This document shows, piece after piece, positions 45,044-53,595 of a stretch of 64,000 bases of DNA. This DNA is from Candidatus Megaera polyxenophila (GTDB lineage: Bacteria > Pseudomonadota > Alphaproteobacteria > Rickettsiales > Rickettsiaceae): the NCBI GenBank assembly GCA_037101405.1, contig AP017964.1:434001-498000 (forward strand). Direction: 5' to 3'. Within the stretch, counting starts at the first letter, position 1; every line of letters begins with the position of its first letter. Position numbers and translations under genes: made by a program. The notes beneath the pieces are model-generated. The model worked only from the letters and a program-made list of their open reading frames with translations. It was not told the origin of the DNA and made no database searches.

Positions 45044-45694
45044 ATGAAAATATTTTTAGATAGTGTAGATCTCACTGAAATAAAAAGATTTAATGAGTAT
45101 GGAATCATTGATGGTATTACCACTAATCCCACTTTGATGTCTTCTGTATCAACGGGTTTTACAGAAATTATCTCTAAACTTACTACCGTTGTGAAAGGAG
45201 ATATTAGCATAGAAGTGGTATCTAATGATTATGCTAGTATGATTGTAGAAGGAAATAAAATTCTAGAAATAAATGATAATCTAGTAATTAAACTGCCTTT
45301 GACGTGGGATGGGATAAAGGCTTGTAAATATTTTGCAAAACAAAATATTAAAGTAAATATGACTTTATGTTTTTCTCTGAATCAGGCATTATTAGCAGCT
45401 AAAGCTGGGGCGGCTTATGTTTCTCCATTTGTTGGTAGGCTGGAAGATATTGGTAAAGATGGAGTAGGGTTGATTGCTGATATAAGGTCCGCATACAATA
45501 ATTATGGAATTAAAACAGAAATACTTGCTGCATCAATTCGCACTCTTAAGCATATCGAACAAGTAGCGCTTTGTGGGACTGATGTGATTACTGTACCGGC
45601 TAAGGTCTTATCAGAAATGGTTAGTCATCACTTAACTGATGTTGGCCTGAAAAAATTTAACGAAGATTGGGCAAAGTCTGGAAAACAAATTTAA
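45044..45694 (+). CDS. Small transaldolase (TalC/fructose-6-phosphate aldolase-like)
   Basis: A 216-aa TIM-barrel aldolase. It has the D-G-I-T-T-N-P-T-L motif at residues 23-31, the Schiff-base Lys in V-I-K-L-P-L-T near residue 83, and A-A-S-I-R near 165-169. Short transaldolases of this type connect C3, C4, C6 and C7 sugar phosphates in organisms with trimmed pentose-phosphate pathways. It follows parB by 2 bp. Confidence 0.93.
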   Translation: MKIFLDSVDLTEIKRFNEYGIIDGITTNPTLMSSVSTGFTEIISKLTTVVKGDISIEVVSNDYASMIVEGNKILEINDNLVIKLPLTWDGIKACKYFAKQNIKVNMTLCFSLNQALLAAKAGAAYVSPFVGRLEDIGKDGVGLIADIRSAYNNYGIKTEILAASIRTLKHIEQVALCGTDVITVPAKVLSEMVSHHLTDVGLKKFNEDWAKSGKQI

Positions 45695-45717
45695 ATTAAC
45701 TATCAAGAGAATAAATA

Positions 45718-47385
45718 ATGTCTTATCAATACGTTTATGTTATGAAGGGCTTGAGCAAGGCCGTCAATGGTAAAGAAATTTTAAAAGAAACCTGGTTATC
45801 ATTTTTACCAGGAGCTAAGATTGGCATAATAGGTCATAACGGGGCTGGTAAGTCAACTCTTCTTAGGATTATGGCCGGCCTTGATAAAGAGTATGAAGGA
45901 GAAGCTTTTGTTGCTGAAGGTATAAAAATTGGTTATTTACCTCAAGAGCCTCATTTAGATCCTGAAAAAAATGTTTTTGAAAATATTATGGAGGGGTTAA
46001 AAGAGAAAACTGCTTTGCTTAATGAATTTAACGAGGTTAGTAATAAGTTTGCTGAAGAAATGTCTGATGATGAAATGAATGATTTACTTGCGCGTCAGGC
46101 AGATTTGCAAGAAAAAATAGATATATGCGACGGTTGGGGAATTGAAAGAGAAATAGAGATTGCTATGAACGCTTTACGCTGCCCTGCTAAAAATGCCAAT
46201 ATAAATCAGATATCAGGAGGCGAAAAACGTCGGGTTGCTTTATGTAAGTTGCTTCTTGAAAAACCTGATATGATTTTACTTGATGAACCGACTAACCATT
46301 TAGACGCGGAATCAGTATCTTGGCTTGAAACTTATTTGAAAGAATATAAAGGAACTGTTGTTGCAATTACCCATGATCGTTATTTTTTAGATAATGTTGC
46401 AGAATGGATATTAGAGATTGATAGAGGTAATTGTGTGCCTTGGCATTCCAATTACTCAGCTTGGTTAAAGCAAAAACATGAAAAAATCAGCAAAGAGGAA
46501 AAGGAAGAAGGAGATAGATCCAAACAACTAAAAAAAGAACTGGAATGGGTTCAAGCTTCTCCAAAAGGACGCCAAGCAAAAAGTAAAGCACGGATAAATG
46601 CTTATCAAGAGTTGCTTAATAAAAAGAGAGATGAAGTTAATGGAACTGCTCAAATTATTATACCAAATGGCCCAAGGCTGGGAGATTTAGTTATTGAGGT
46701 TGACAATTTATCGAAAAAATTTGGCGATAAAGTGCTACTTTCCGATTTTAGTTTTAGAGTTCCCCCTGGAGCGATTGTTGGTATAATTGGGCCTAACGGG
46801 GCTGGTAAATCCACGCTGTTTAATATTTTAACTGGTAAAATACAGGCTGATAGTGGAAAAGCTAATATAGGGGATACTGTAAAACTTGGTTATGTAGATC
46901 AGTCAAGAGATCACTTAGACGATAATAAAACAGTGTGGGAAGAAATATCGGAAGGGTTAGAAGTTTTAGAACTAGGAGGTATGTCAGTCAAAAGCAGAGC
47001 TTATTGTTCAGCTTTTAATTTTAAAGGCGGTGCTCAGCAGAAAAAGGTAGGCCAGTTATCCGGTGGAGAAAGAAATAGGGTTCACCTAGCTAAATTGTTA
47101 AAATCCGGTGCTAATGTTATTCTACTGGATGAACCATCCAATGACCTGGATGTGGATACGTTAAGAGCTCTAGAAGATGCTATCCTTGATTTTGCTGGTT
47201 GTGTTTTTGTAATAAGCCACGATCGGTGGTTTCTGGACCGAATAGCTACCCATATTATTGCTTATGATAAAGACGGAAGTGCCTCATGGTTTGAAGGAAA
47301 CTACGAAGATTATCATAATTACGTTACCAACTATATGGGAGAAGACTCCAGAAATCCTAAATATAGGCATAAAAAATTGGTGTAA
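45718..47385 (+). CDS. ettA: Energy-dependent translational throttle protein EttA (ABC-F)
   Basis: A 555-aa ABC-F ATPase that binds the ribosomal E site and tunes early elongation to the energy state. It has two ABC modules: G-H-N-G-A-G-K-S-T near 38-46 and G-P-N-G-A-G-K-S-T near 358-366. The signatures are I-S-G-G-E-K-R-R and L-S-G-G-E-R-N-R. The P-site tRNA interaction motif is the charged linker at 260-300 (W-V-Q-A-S-P-K-G-R-Q-A-K-S-K-A-R), and an arm domain lies between A and signature motifs of module 1. There are no membrane helices. Confidence 0.96.
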   Translation: MSYQYVYVMKGLSKAVNGKEILKETWLSFLPGAKIGIIGHNGAGKSTLLRIMAGLDKEYEGEAFVAEGIKIGYLPQEPHLDPEKNVFENIMEGLKEKTALLNEFNEVSNKFAEEMSDDEMNDLLARQADLQEKIDICDGWGIEREIEIAMNALRCPAKNANINQISGGEKRRVALCKLLLEKPDMILLDEPTNHLDAESVSWLETYLKEYKGTVVAITHDRYFLDNVAEWILEIDRGNCVPWHSNYSAWLKQKHEKISKEEKEEGDRSKQLKKELEWVQASPKGRQAKSKARINAYQELLNKKRDEVNGTAQIIIPNGPRLGDLVIEVDNLSKKFGDKVLLSDFSFRVPPGAIVGIIGPNGAGKSTLFNILTGKIQADSGKANIGDTVKLGYVDQSRDHLDDNKTVWEEISEGLEVLELGGMSVKSRAYCSAFNFKGGAQQKKVGQLSGGERNRVHLAKLLKSGANVILLDEPSNDLDVDTLRALEDAILDFAGCVFVISHDRWFLDRIATHIIAYDKDGSASWFEGNYEDYHNYVTNYMGEDSRNPKYRHKKLV

Positions 47386-47592
47386 TCTGGAAAAATAGAG
47401 TGTTATTTAATATTTACTGAAATGTAAAAGAAAGAGTATAAAAGAAACGTATAAAAACCAAAAATAGGGTTTTTAGTATAATTATAGTCATGCAAGTTGA
47501 AGTAGGTGGCTTTGGTGCATGAATAGCCGGACTATCAAAATATTAGATCAGTAGATATAATGCTGACCATAGGAATTTAATAAAAAAATCAC

Positions 47593-48178
47593 ATGCGGCC
47601 TCCAAAGAAGAAAGCATTTAGTAAATCCCGCAAATGCCCAAAGTTTAAAGTTACTAATTGGTCGGAATATAATAATATTTTGCGTAATCGAGGTCGAATA
47701 GGTTTTATGATTGCCGAAAATCTCAGTGATGGGTGGTATGAAGATTATGCCGATAATAGGAAGCCTGGGGGCAGAGAAGATATAGCGATAAAGCTATTTT
47801 ATGTGTTTACAAATCAGATATTTATTTGGATTGAAGTTAAGACAGAATCAAGGTTTCATCAATTGGATATTCATGTAACAAAGCCCTAAATCGTCTTGTT
47901 GCCAGGAAGGCACAAACTGAAGGTCAGTAAAGTGCTGCGTATCAACAAACCAAAGGAGATCATGGAGGAGGAATAAGAACAAATATAGACTCCGGGAGTT
48001 GGTAGAAAACGCCTTCTTCAGATTCAAGAATGCTTTTGGTAGTAAATTTTTATCGAGAGATGAAGATAATATGGAAAATGAAATGACAATCAAGTGTCAA
48101 CTTTTAAATAAAATGTTTGAGATTGGTAAACCAATTTCTGTGCGTCTGGATAAGACCAGATTATGGGAAAAGAGGTAA
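47593..48178 (+). pseudogene. IS5-family transposase remnant
   Basis: The first 98 codons encode an IS5-type N-terminus (K-V-T-N-W-S-E-Y-N-N-I-L-R-N-R-G, then K-P-G-G-R-E-D-I-A-I). Stop codons and frame changes follow. From about 47990 to 48178 a different frame encodes the usual C-terminus: R-E-L-V-E-N-A-F-F-R-F-K-N-A-F-G, then L-L-N-K-M-F-E-I-G-K-P-I-S-V. The catalytic middle is mostly deleted. It is an old, dead insertion between ettA and the rplU-rpmA operon. Confidence 0.82.
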
Positions 48179-48259
48179 TACATCAAAAATTCGATTCATG
48201 CAACAAAGCCAAAAAATGTTAGTGCGTGTCCCAACCCAATATAAATTTGACTTCTTGGT

Positions 48260-48505
48260 TTATATAACGTTTACTAATTTACGATCTTTTTTTGATATGA
48301 ATTCAACTTTTCCTGAAGTCAAAGCAAAAAGAGTATGATCTTTGCCTATACCAACGTTTTTACCTGGAAAAATTTTTGTTCCTCGTTGTCTGTATATGAT
48401 ATTTCCAGGGATTACAGCCTGGCCGTCAGATTTTTTTGCTCCTAACCTTCGTCCAGCTGAGTCACGACCGTTTCTTGAACTACCACCAGCTTTTTTAGTT
48501 GCCAT
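48260..48505 (-). CDS. rpmA: 50S ribosomal protein L27
   Basis: An 81-aa protein with the L27 N-terminus [26 protein letters not shown] and [13 protein letters not shown], which reaches the peptidyl-transferase centre. It is 12 bp downstream of rplU in the standard order. Confidence 0.98.
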   Translation of the reverse strand: MATKKAGGSSRNGRDSAGRRLGAKKSDGQAVIPGNIIYRQRGTKIFPGKNVGIGKDHTLFALTSGKVEFISKKDRKLVNVI

Positions 48506-48517
48506 ATATTTCCATCC

Positions 48518-48835
48518 TTATTTTTTTACAATATCAAGAATTTTTAATTCCGTCAGATCTTGCCTGTGACCGTTTTTGCGGCGGTAATGCTGACGTCTCT
48601 TCTTTTTAAAAACAATAATTTTATCATCCCTAAATTGATTAGTGATTTCTGCAGTTACTGTTGCCCCTTTTACAACTGGAGTACCGATAAAAGACGGCTT
48701 AGAGTATTCGCCCACTAATAAAACCTCGTTTAGCTCAATTTTACTACCGAGCTGGCCCTCTATCTTCTCAACTTTGATTATGCTATTTTTTGCAACTTTA
48801 TATTGCTTTCCACCTGTTTTAACAACTGCGAACAT
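48518..48835 (-). CDS. rplU: 50S ribosomal protein L21
   Basis: A 105-aa protein starting [14 protein letters not shown], the L21 signature, with [18 protein letters not shown] near residue 75. It forms an operon with rpmA and is divergent from the beta-lactamase gene. Confidence 0.98.
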   Translation of the reverse strand: MFAVVKTGGKQYKVAKNSIIKVEKIEGQLGSKIELNEVLLVGEYSKPSFIGTPVVKGATVTAEITNQFRDDKIIVFKKKRRQHYRRKNGHRQDLTELKILDIVKK

Positions 48836-49067
48836 ACTAGCAAATTCTCTCTAATAATTACTTAAAATACAACTCCAAGAGTATAAACTGAAATCATCTG
48901 AAGTCAATAATAATTTTATTAACTTTAAAGAGCGTTAGGAAATAGTTGTTAGCCTGATGATGAAGTAGTATTATGATTTGAAAAACATTGAGGTAATGTG
49001 TTAATAGTATACTGATATAAATTAACTAATTCCAAACATTATAAAATTTTTTAAATTTAGGTAAATT

Positions 49068-49862
49068 ATGAAAAAAGTCGGTTTATTTTTATGTTTTCTC
49101 ATTTTGTGTATAAGTAATGTTTTTGCTGAACAATGTTTTATTGTAAAGGAAAAAGATAAAATTATTCATCAAGAAGGAGATTGTGATCAAAGATATGCGC
49201 CTTGTAGCACCTTTAAAATTGCTCTTAGCCTAATAGGTTATGACCTTGGAATTTTAGTTGATGAAATGAATCCGTCCTGGCCTTTTAAAAAAGGTTATCC
49301 GGCCTTTTTGGACGTGTGGAAACAAGATCAAATGCCAACAAGTTGGATGAAAAATAGTTGCGTTTGGTATTCCCAAGTTTTGACAGAGAAGATTGGAATG
49401 CAAAAGTTTCAATCATATACCACGAAACTCAATTATGGAAATATGGACCTTTCTGGTGATAAAGGTAAAAATAATGGCCTTACAAATGCGTGGTTATCTA
49501 GTTCTCTTGAAATCTCTAGTAAAGAGCAAATCGCGTTCTTAGGAAAATTGGTAAACAATACCCTGCCTGTAAGTAGACATGCCCATGAAATGACAAAAAA
49601 TATTTTATTTGTAGAAGAATTGCCTGGTGGATGGAAACTTTATGGCAAAACGGGCAGTGGTGTCCTCTTAAGCCCAGATAGAACAAGAAAGCTTAAAATC
49701 CAACATGGCTGGTTTATTGGGTGGATTGAAAAAGATGAGAGAGTAATAGCTTTTTCAAATCATATTTCTGATGATAAAAAACAAAATACTTTTGCCGGCC
49801 AGCGAGCAAAAGCTGACGTTAAAGAAAGATTGGTAAAAATTATTAATGATAGCAGCAGGTAA
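49068..49862 (+). CDS. Class D (OXA-type) beta-lactamase
   Basis: A 264-aa secreted enzyme. The signal peptide is residues 1-20 (K-K-V-G-L-F-L-C-F-L-I-L-C-I-S ending V-F-A). All class D active-site motifs are present: S-T-F-K near 47-50, S-C-V (the SxV motif), Y-G-N, the W-L-S-S-S-L-E-I-S region, and K-T-G-S-G. The length matches OXA enzymes. Intact motifs predict activity on beta-lactams or a penicillin-binding-type role in peptidoglycan metabolism. It sits alone, divergent from rplU, between an IS5 remnant and phaC; no resistance cassette features are seen. Confidence 0.93.
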   Translation: MKKVGLFLCFLILCISNVFAEQCFIVKEKDKIIHQEGDCDQRYAPCSTFKIALSLIGYDLGILVDEMNPSWPFKKGYPAFLDVWKQDQMPTSWMKNSCVWYSQVLTEKIGMQKFQSYTTKLNYGNMDLSGDKGKNNGLTNAWLSSSLEISSKEQIAFLGKLVNNTLPVSRHAHEMTKNILFVEELPGGWKLYGKTGSGVLLSPDRTRKLKIQHGWFIGWIEKDERVIAFSNHISDDKKQNTFAGQRAKADVKERLVKIINDSSR

Positions 49863-49887
49863 TAAGGCCAATAGCAGTATCTCTAAG

Positions 49888-51636
49888 CTATTTTACATAG
49901 CTTCCAGGGGCAGGCTCAATCATAGAAAGAGAATTATAGTCAATAGATTTAATTAATTTACCGCTATTAGCTGATAACCATTTATTCCAACTATTCCACC
50001 ATGATCCATTATGAATTTTTGCGCTTTCTAACCATTTATCCGGATCATCTAAAATATTACTACTCATCATGTGGGAGTATTTATTACTGGTAGCTGGGTT
50101 GATAACACCGGCTACATGCCCCGCTTCAGTAAGGCAGAAAGTCCGTTCTCCCCCAAATAGTTTTACCCCTTCATAAACTGATTTCCAGAGAGCGATGTGA
50201 TCACTTTTTGCGGCAAGAGAAAAACTTGGCACATCAATGTGGGAAAGATTTATTTTTACTCCTAACATTTCAATGCATTCGGGGTTTTTAAGCAAGTTAT
50301 CAATATACATATTTTTTAGGTAATATATATACATTTTCGCTGGCAGATTGGTTGAATCCGAATTCCAATACAATATATCAAACGCAACCGGAGATTTGCC
50401 CAGTAGATAATTATTTACGAAATATGACCATACTAAGTCGTTAGCTCGGATTAAGCTAAAACTATTTGATAAGTATTGCCCATCCAGATACCCTACTTCA
50501 GATACTTTATTTTCTATATAACCAATTGTGGATTTATTGATAAGAGCACCTATCTCACCAGGAGTAGAAAAATCCACTAAAGTAGTAAGGAAAGTAGCGC
50601 TATTTATGATATTACTATTGTGTGCCTTATAATAGGATAAAGCTATAGCAAGCAAAGTACCGCCTATACAATAACCGGCTGCATTAACTTTTTCAAAGCC
50701 TAATTTTTGTATATGTTCAAGAGGTTCTATTACTCCTTGGTGTAAATAATCCTCAAAATCTTTATCGGCTAGTTCTTTTGTTGGATTAACCCAAGAGACA
50801 AGAAAAACCTGAAAATTGTTTTCTACTAACCATTTAATTAACGAATTTTCCTCAGATAAATCTAGTATGTAATATTTATTAATCCAAGGGGGCAATATAA
50901 ATATAGGAATTGAATGCACCTTTTTTTTGGGAGCATAACAAATCAATTGTATCAAATCATTCTGGAAAATTACCATTCCTTTTGTAGTTGCCAGATTTTT
51001 ACCAATTTTAAAGTAAGATTTATCTGTAGTAGAAATAGTTAGTAAAGAGCCTGATTTCTTAATATCTAAAAGGAAATTTTCCATTCCTTTAACAATGTTG
51101 CTCATCCCACTTTCTAGAGATTCTCTTATTACTTCTGGATTGCTAAAAGCAAAATTTGAAGGGGAAAGAGCATCGATAAACTGGCTGGTTATAAACTCTA
51201 GAAACCTTTTTCCGTCATTATCCAATTCATATTGTCCGACGGTTTTCTTTATCCAGTCCGCAGAAATCATGTAATATTTCTTAATGAATGCAAAATAAAG
51301 ACTTTGTTGCCATGCAGGATCTCTGAACCTTTTATCAGTAAAAGAGAGATCTTGCTGATCATCTGATTTTTTTCCCGTAAATTTTGCTACTGAATCAGCG
51401 ATTAGTTTTTGCAAATTATGGATATATTCCAGATTTATATCGGTAAACTTTTCAGGATGCTCAAAAATTTGCTCAAATAATTTACTAGCTATTTCCGTAG
51501 ATTTATCGGCGTCGTACAAATCAGATGGCATTGGAGGCAAGGACTTATTTTGTGCAAGCTGCATAATTATTTCCTGATAATATATACCAGCCTTTTTAAT
51601 ATTTTCTATAACATCATCTCCAGATATTTTAGACAT
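49888..51636 (-). CDS. phaC: Class I poly(3-hydroxyalkanoate) synthase PhaC
   Basis: A 582-aa polymerase of hydroxyacyl-CoA. The lipase-box-like nucleophile is Cys in A-A-G-Y-C-I-G-G-T-L-L near residue 320. The catalytic Asp lies in A-A-K-S-D-H-I and the His in E-A-G-H-V-A-G-V-I-N-P-A. The N-terminal domain has the class I motif D-P-A-W-Q-Q-S-L-Y near residue 107. The frame is intact. It begins 10 bp downstream of a truncated membrane-protein gene, and the IS1595 insertion upstream may have removed its promoter. Confidence 0.95.
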   Translation of the reverse strand: MSKISGDDVIENIKKAGIYYQEIIMQLAQNKSLPPMPSDLYDADKSTEIASKLFEQIFEHPEKFTDINLEYIHNLQKLIADSVAKFTGKKSDDQQDLSFTDKRFRDPAWQQSLYFAFIKKYYMISADWIKKTVGQYELDNDGKRFLEFITSQFIDALSPSNFAFSNPEVIRESLESGMSNIVKGMENFLLDIKKSGSLLTISTTDKSYFKIGKNLATTKGMVIFQNDLIQLICYAPKKKVHSIPIFILPPWINKYYILDLSEENSLIKWLVENNFQVFLVSWVNPTKELADKDFEDYLHQGVIEPLEHIQKLGFEKVNAAGYCIGGTLLAIALSYYKAHNSNIINSATFLTTLVDFSTPGEIGALINKSTIGYIENKVSEVGYLDGQYLSNSFSLIRANDLVWSYFVNNYLLGKSPVAFDILYWNSDSTNLPAKMYIYYLKNMYIDNLLKNPECIEMLGVKINLSHIDVPSFSLAAKSDHIALWKSVYEGVKLFGGERTFCLTEAGHVAGVINPATSNKYSHMMSSNILDDPDKWLESAKIHNGSWWNSWNKWLSANSGKLIKSIDYNSLSMIEPAPGSYVK

Positions 51637-51646
51637 TTTTATATAC

Positions 51647-51898
51647 TTACCATTTTTCTAACTGATTTCTCTGATAACGATACAGGTAATAAAGAAGTGT
51701 AGTACCTAGAATAAGACAAATAGGAATTAAAAAATTATATCTATCGTCATTAACGTCAGCATTTTCTGCGGCTATATAACTGCAGAAATATCCTACAGCT
51801 CCAGCTAGCGTGTATAATATTATTGCTAACTGTAAATAAAAATCGGTAAATTTTGCAGCTATTATTAAGAGATTAGAGCAAAAATATAAATATAAAAA
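51647..51898 (-). pseudogene. Membrane protein gene, N-terminus removed by IS1595
   Basis: 83 codons remain: hydrophobic helices (I-I-L-Y-T-L-A-G-A-V-G-Y-F and F-L-I-P-I-C-L-I-L-G-T-T-L-L-Y-Y) and a basic C-terminus ending Q-R-N-Q-L-E-K-W. The frame stays open for 55 codons into the IS, but those residues are IS sequence read backwards, so the longer ORF is not a real gene. The original protein ran upstream of phaC, probably as its operon partner. I do not recognise the family. Confidence 0.75.
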
Positions 51899-51964
51899 CG
51901 CAATCATCCCTTGACATTCAATAGATAATAGTTTATACTTAGGTTTATAATAAGGTAAAGAATT

Positions 51965-52879
51965 ATGAACTTTTTTGAATTTAACAAACAGTTTCCTACT
52001 GAACTTGATTGTATAAAGTACTTTATCACAATTAGGTATAATAATAAACCCGTTTGCAGACATTGCGGGAGCGACAGATTAACACACAGAAGAGATACAC
52101 CTAAAAATTTTCAATGTATCTTCTGTAATAAAGGTTTCTCAATCTTCAAAGGGACAATATTTGAGAAGTCTGACACTGATTTACGTAAATGGTTTTATGC
52201 TATTCACTTGTTTTTAAATAGTAAAAAAGGTATATCAGGCTACCAACTAAAAAGAGAAATAGGCGTTACTTATAAAACGGCTTGGCGTATGCTTAAGCAA
52301 ATCAGGCTTGCTATGGGTAATATTGAAAACCAGCAATTTTTTGGTACTTTAATTGAAGTGGATGAGACCTATGTAGGCGGTAGACCTAGGAAGAAAAACA
52401 ATAGAGATGATGATAACGATAACTTACCACCAGTAAATAAAAGGGGGCGTGGTACTAAAAAGAACGTTGTTGTTGGTTGTATTGATAAGATAAATAAGTC
52501 TGTATTTGCTAAAGTTATGATTAAAAACAACGATGGCAAGAAATTAACAGGTAAGCAGCTATTAGATGTATTGAATCAAGTTATAACCCAAGATAGCGTC
52601 ATTATTAGCGATGAGTTCAAAGGATATAATATCCTCGGTAAGAAAACAAGCCATATCCATTTAAGAGTAGACCATACGAAAGAATATGTAGCCAGCGGTA
52701 ACATTCACACCAACAATATGGAGAACTTTTGGGGAACTCTAAAGCGTGGAATACTCGGCATATATCACCACGTATCAGCTAAGCATCTTCAAAAGTATGT
52801 TGATGAGTTTGCTTTTAGATATAATACTAGAGAAAATGGTTGTGTATTTAATTTGATTTTACAACAGGCGGTTTTCTAA
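51965..52879 (+). CDS. IS1595-family transposase (copy 2)
   Basis: A 304-aa protein identical to the copy 1 transposase at 35995, with the same zinc ribbon and DDE-type core. Its promoter (TTGACA at 51911-51916, TATACT at 51934-51939) lies at the left end of the IS. Identity between the copies shows either recent duplication or gene conversion. Confidence 0.95.
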   Translation: MNFFEFNKQFPTELDCIKYFITIRYNNKPVCRHCGSDRLTHRRDTPKNFQCIFCNKGFSIFKGTIFEKSDTDLRKWFYAIHLFLNSKKGISGYQLKREIGVTYKTAWRMLKQIRLAMGNIENQQFFGTLIEVDETYVGGRPRKKNNRDDDNDNLPPVNKRGRGTKKNVVVGCIDKINKSVFAKVMIKNNDGKKLTGKQLLDVLNQVITQDSVIISDEFKGYNILGKKTSHIHLRVDHTKEYVASGNIHTNNMENFWGTLKRGILGIYHHVSAKHLQKYVDEFAFRYNTRENGCVFNLILQQAVF

Positions 52880-53489
52880 CGAATTGAATAGAGAGACTTC
52901 CATTTTCTAAACGATTTAAAATACCTTCTATATGTACTTTATGATAAACTTCATATTTTTCATTATTTAAAATACCGTATTTTAAAGCAATAGTTGCTGT
53001 AATTTTTAAAGATTTAGCTATGTTTATATCTTTTACTTTAATTATCCCTGTCGCTGCATTAGAAAGGTAATAAGGTGGAAGTAAAACTGATGATTTATTT
53101 ATTACATCTATTTCATCTTTTTGATGTGTCTGACCATTAACAATTATAACTGTCTTTTCTTGGTCTAAAAAACAACTAATCACCTGAGTAGAACAGTTAT
53201 AAACTGACATAGCAATTCGAATGTTGTGTATATTATTATCTGGAAATTCTAATCTAGGTTCTGGAATTATCAATAATTTATCCTTAATACTATAATTTTG
53301 CTTACATTTATGTACTAAATAAACGAGAGGTAGAGATAAAAATATAGCACCTAAAAACTGTTGCGTTAACATATAGTACCCCAAACTACTGCAAATAAAA
53401 GCAAAAGAAGGTAATGCTTTACTGTCCAGCCAATCTTTGATATAATCACTGACAATAGTATTAGAAACTTGTTTAAAAAATTCCAACAT
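52848..53489 (-). CDS. IS1595 passenger protein (copy 2)
   Basis: Identical in sequence to the 213-aa passenger protein of copy 1, convergent with and overlapping the transposase gene by 32 bp. It has the same hydrophobic block near residues 28-62 and no recognised family. Confidence 0.72.
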   Translation of the reverse strand: MLEFFKQVSNTIVSDYIKDWLDSKALPSFAFICSSLGYYMLTQQFLGAIFLSLPLVYLVHKCKQNYSIKDKLLIIPEPRLEFPDNNIHNIRIAMSVYNCSTQVISCFLDQEKTVIIVNGQTHQKDEIDVINKSSVLLPPYYLSNAATGIIKVKDINIAKSLKITATIALKYGILNNEKYEVYHKVHIEGILNRLENGSLSIQFVRKPPVVKSN

Positions 53490-53595
53490 AATAAATTATT
53501 ATAAAACTGACCAAATATATCAGTAATATACAATCTATTATTGAATGTCAAGGGATGATTGCGTAATATATTCCAGTAACAATTAAAACCATTAC

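Larger units (their letters stand above)
51899..53563 (+). mobile_element. IS1595-family element, copy 2
   Basis: 1,665 bp in the same orientation as copy 1 and apparently identical to it, including the 25-bp terminal inverted repeats (left end CGCAATCATCCC). Its left flank TATAAAAA lies in the truncated membrane gene; its right flank TAATATAT matches the left flank of copy 1. Confidence 0.93.
35921..53571. mobile_element. 17.6-kb segment bounded by two direct IS1595 copies, with an outer 8-bp target duplication
   Basis: The outermost 8 bp are the same on both sides: TAATATAT at 35921-35928 and 53564-53571, directly abutting the outer ends of the two IS copies. The inner 8-bp flanks differ (TTAGTTAT at 37594-37601; TATAAAAA at 51891-51898). 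This is the footprint either of a composite transposon or of a circular segment that carried one IS and recombined into an IS already sitting at the TAATATAT site. The cargo is mostly housekeeping genes, so relocation within the chromosome is more likely than horizontal gain. Confidence 0.8.

Noticed and set aside
49888..51636. The relocated segment as a horizontally acquired genomic island with phaC and beta-lactamase cargo
   Set aside because: Most cargo is core rickettsial housekeeping with composition like the rest of the window, and there is no integrase or mobilisation gene, so relocation within the chromosome fits better.
51899..52063. First 55 codons of a 138-codon minus-strand ORF ending at 51647
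   Set aside because: These codons are the IS1595 left end read backwards; only the last 83 codons belong to a chromosomal membrane-protein gene, now annotated as truncated.
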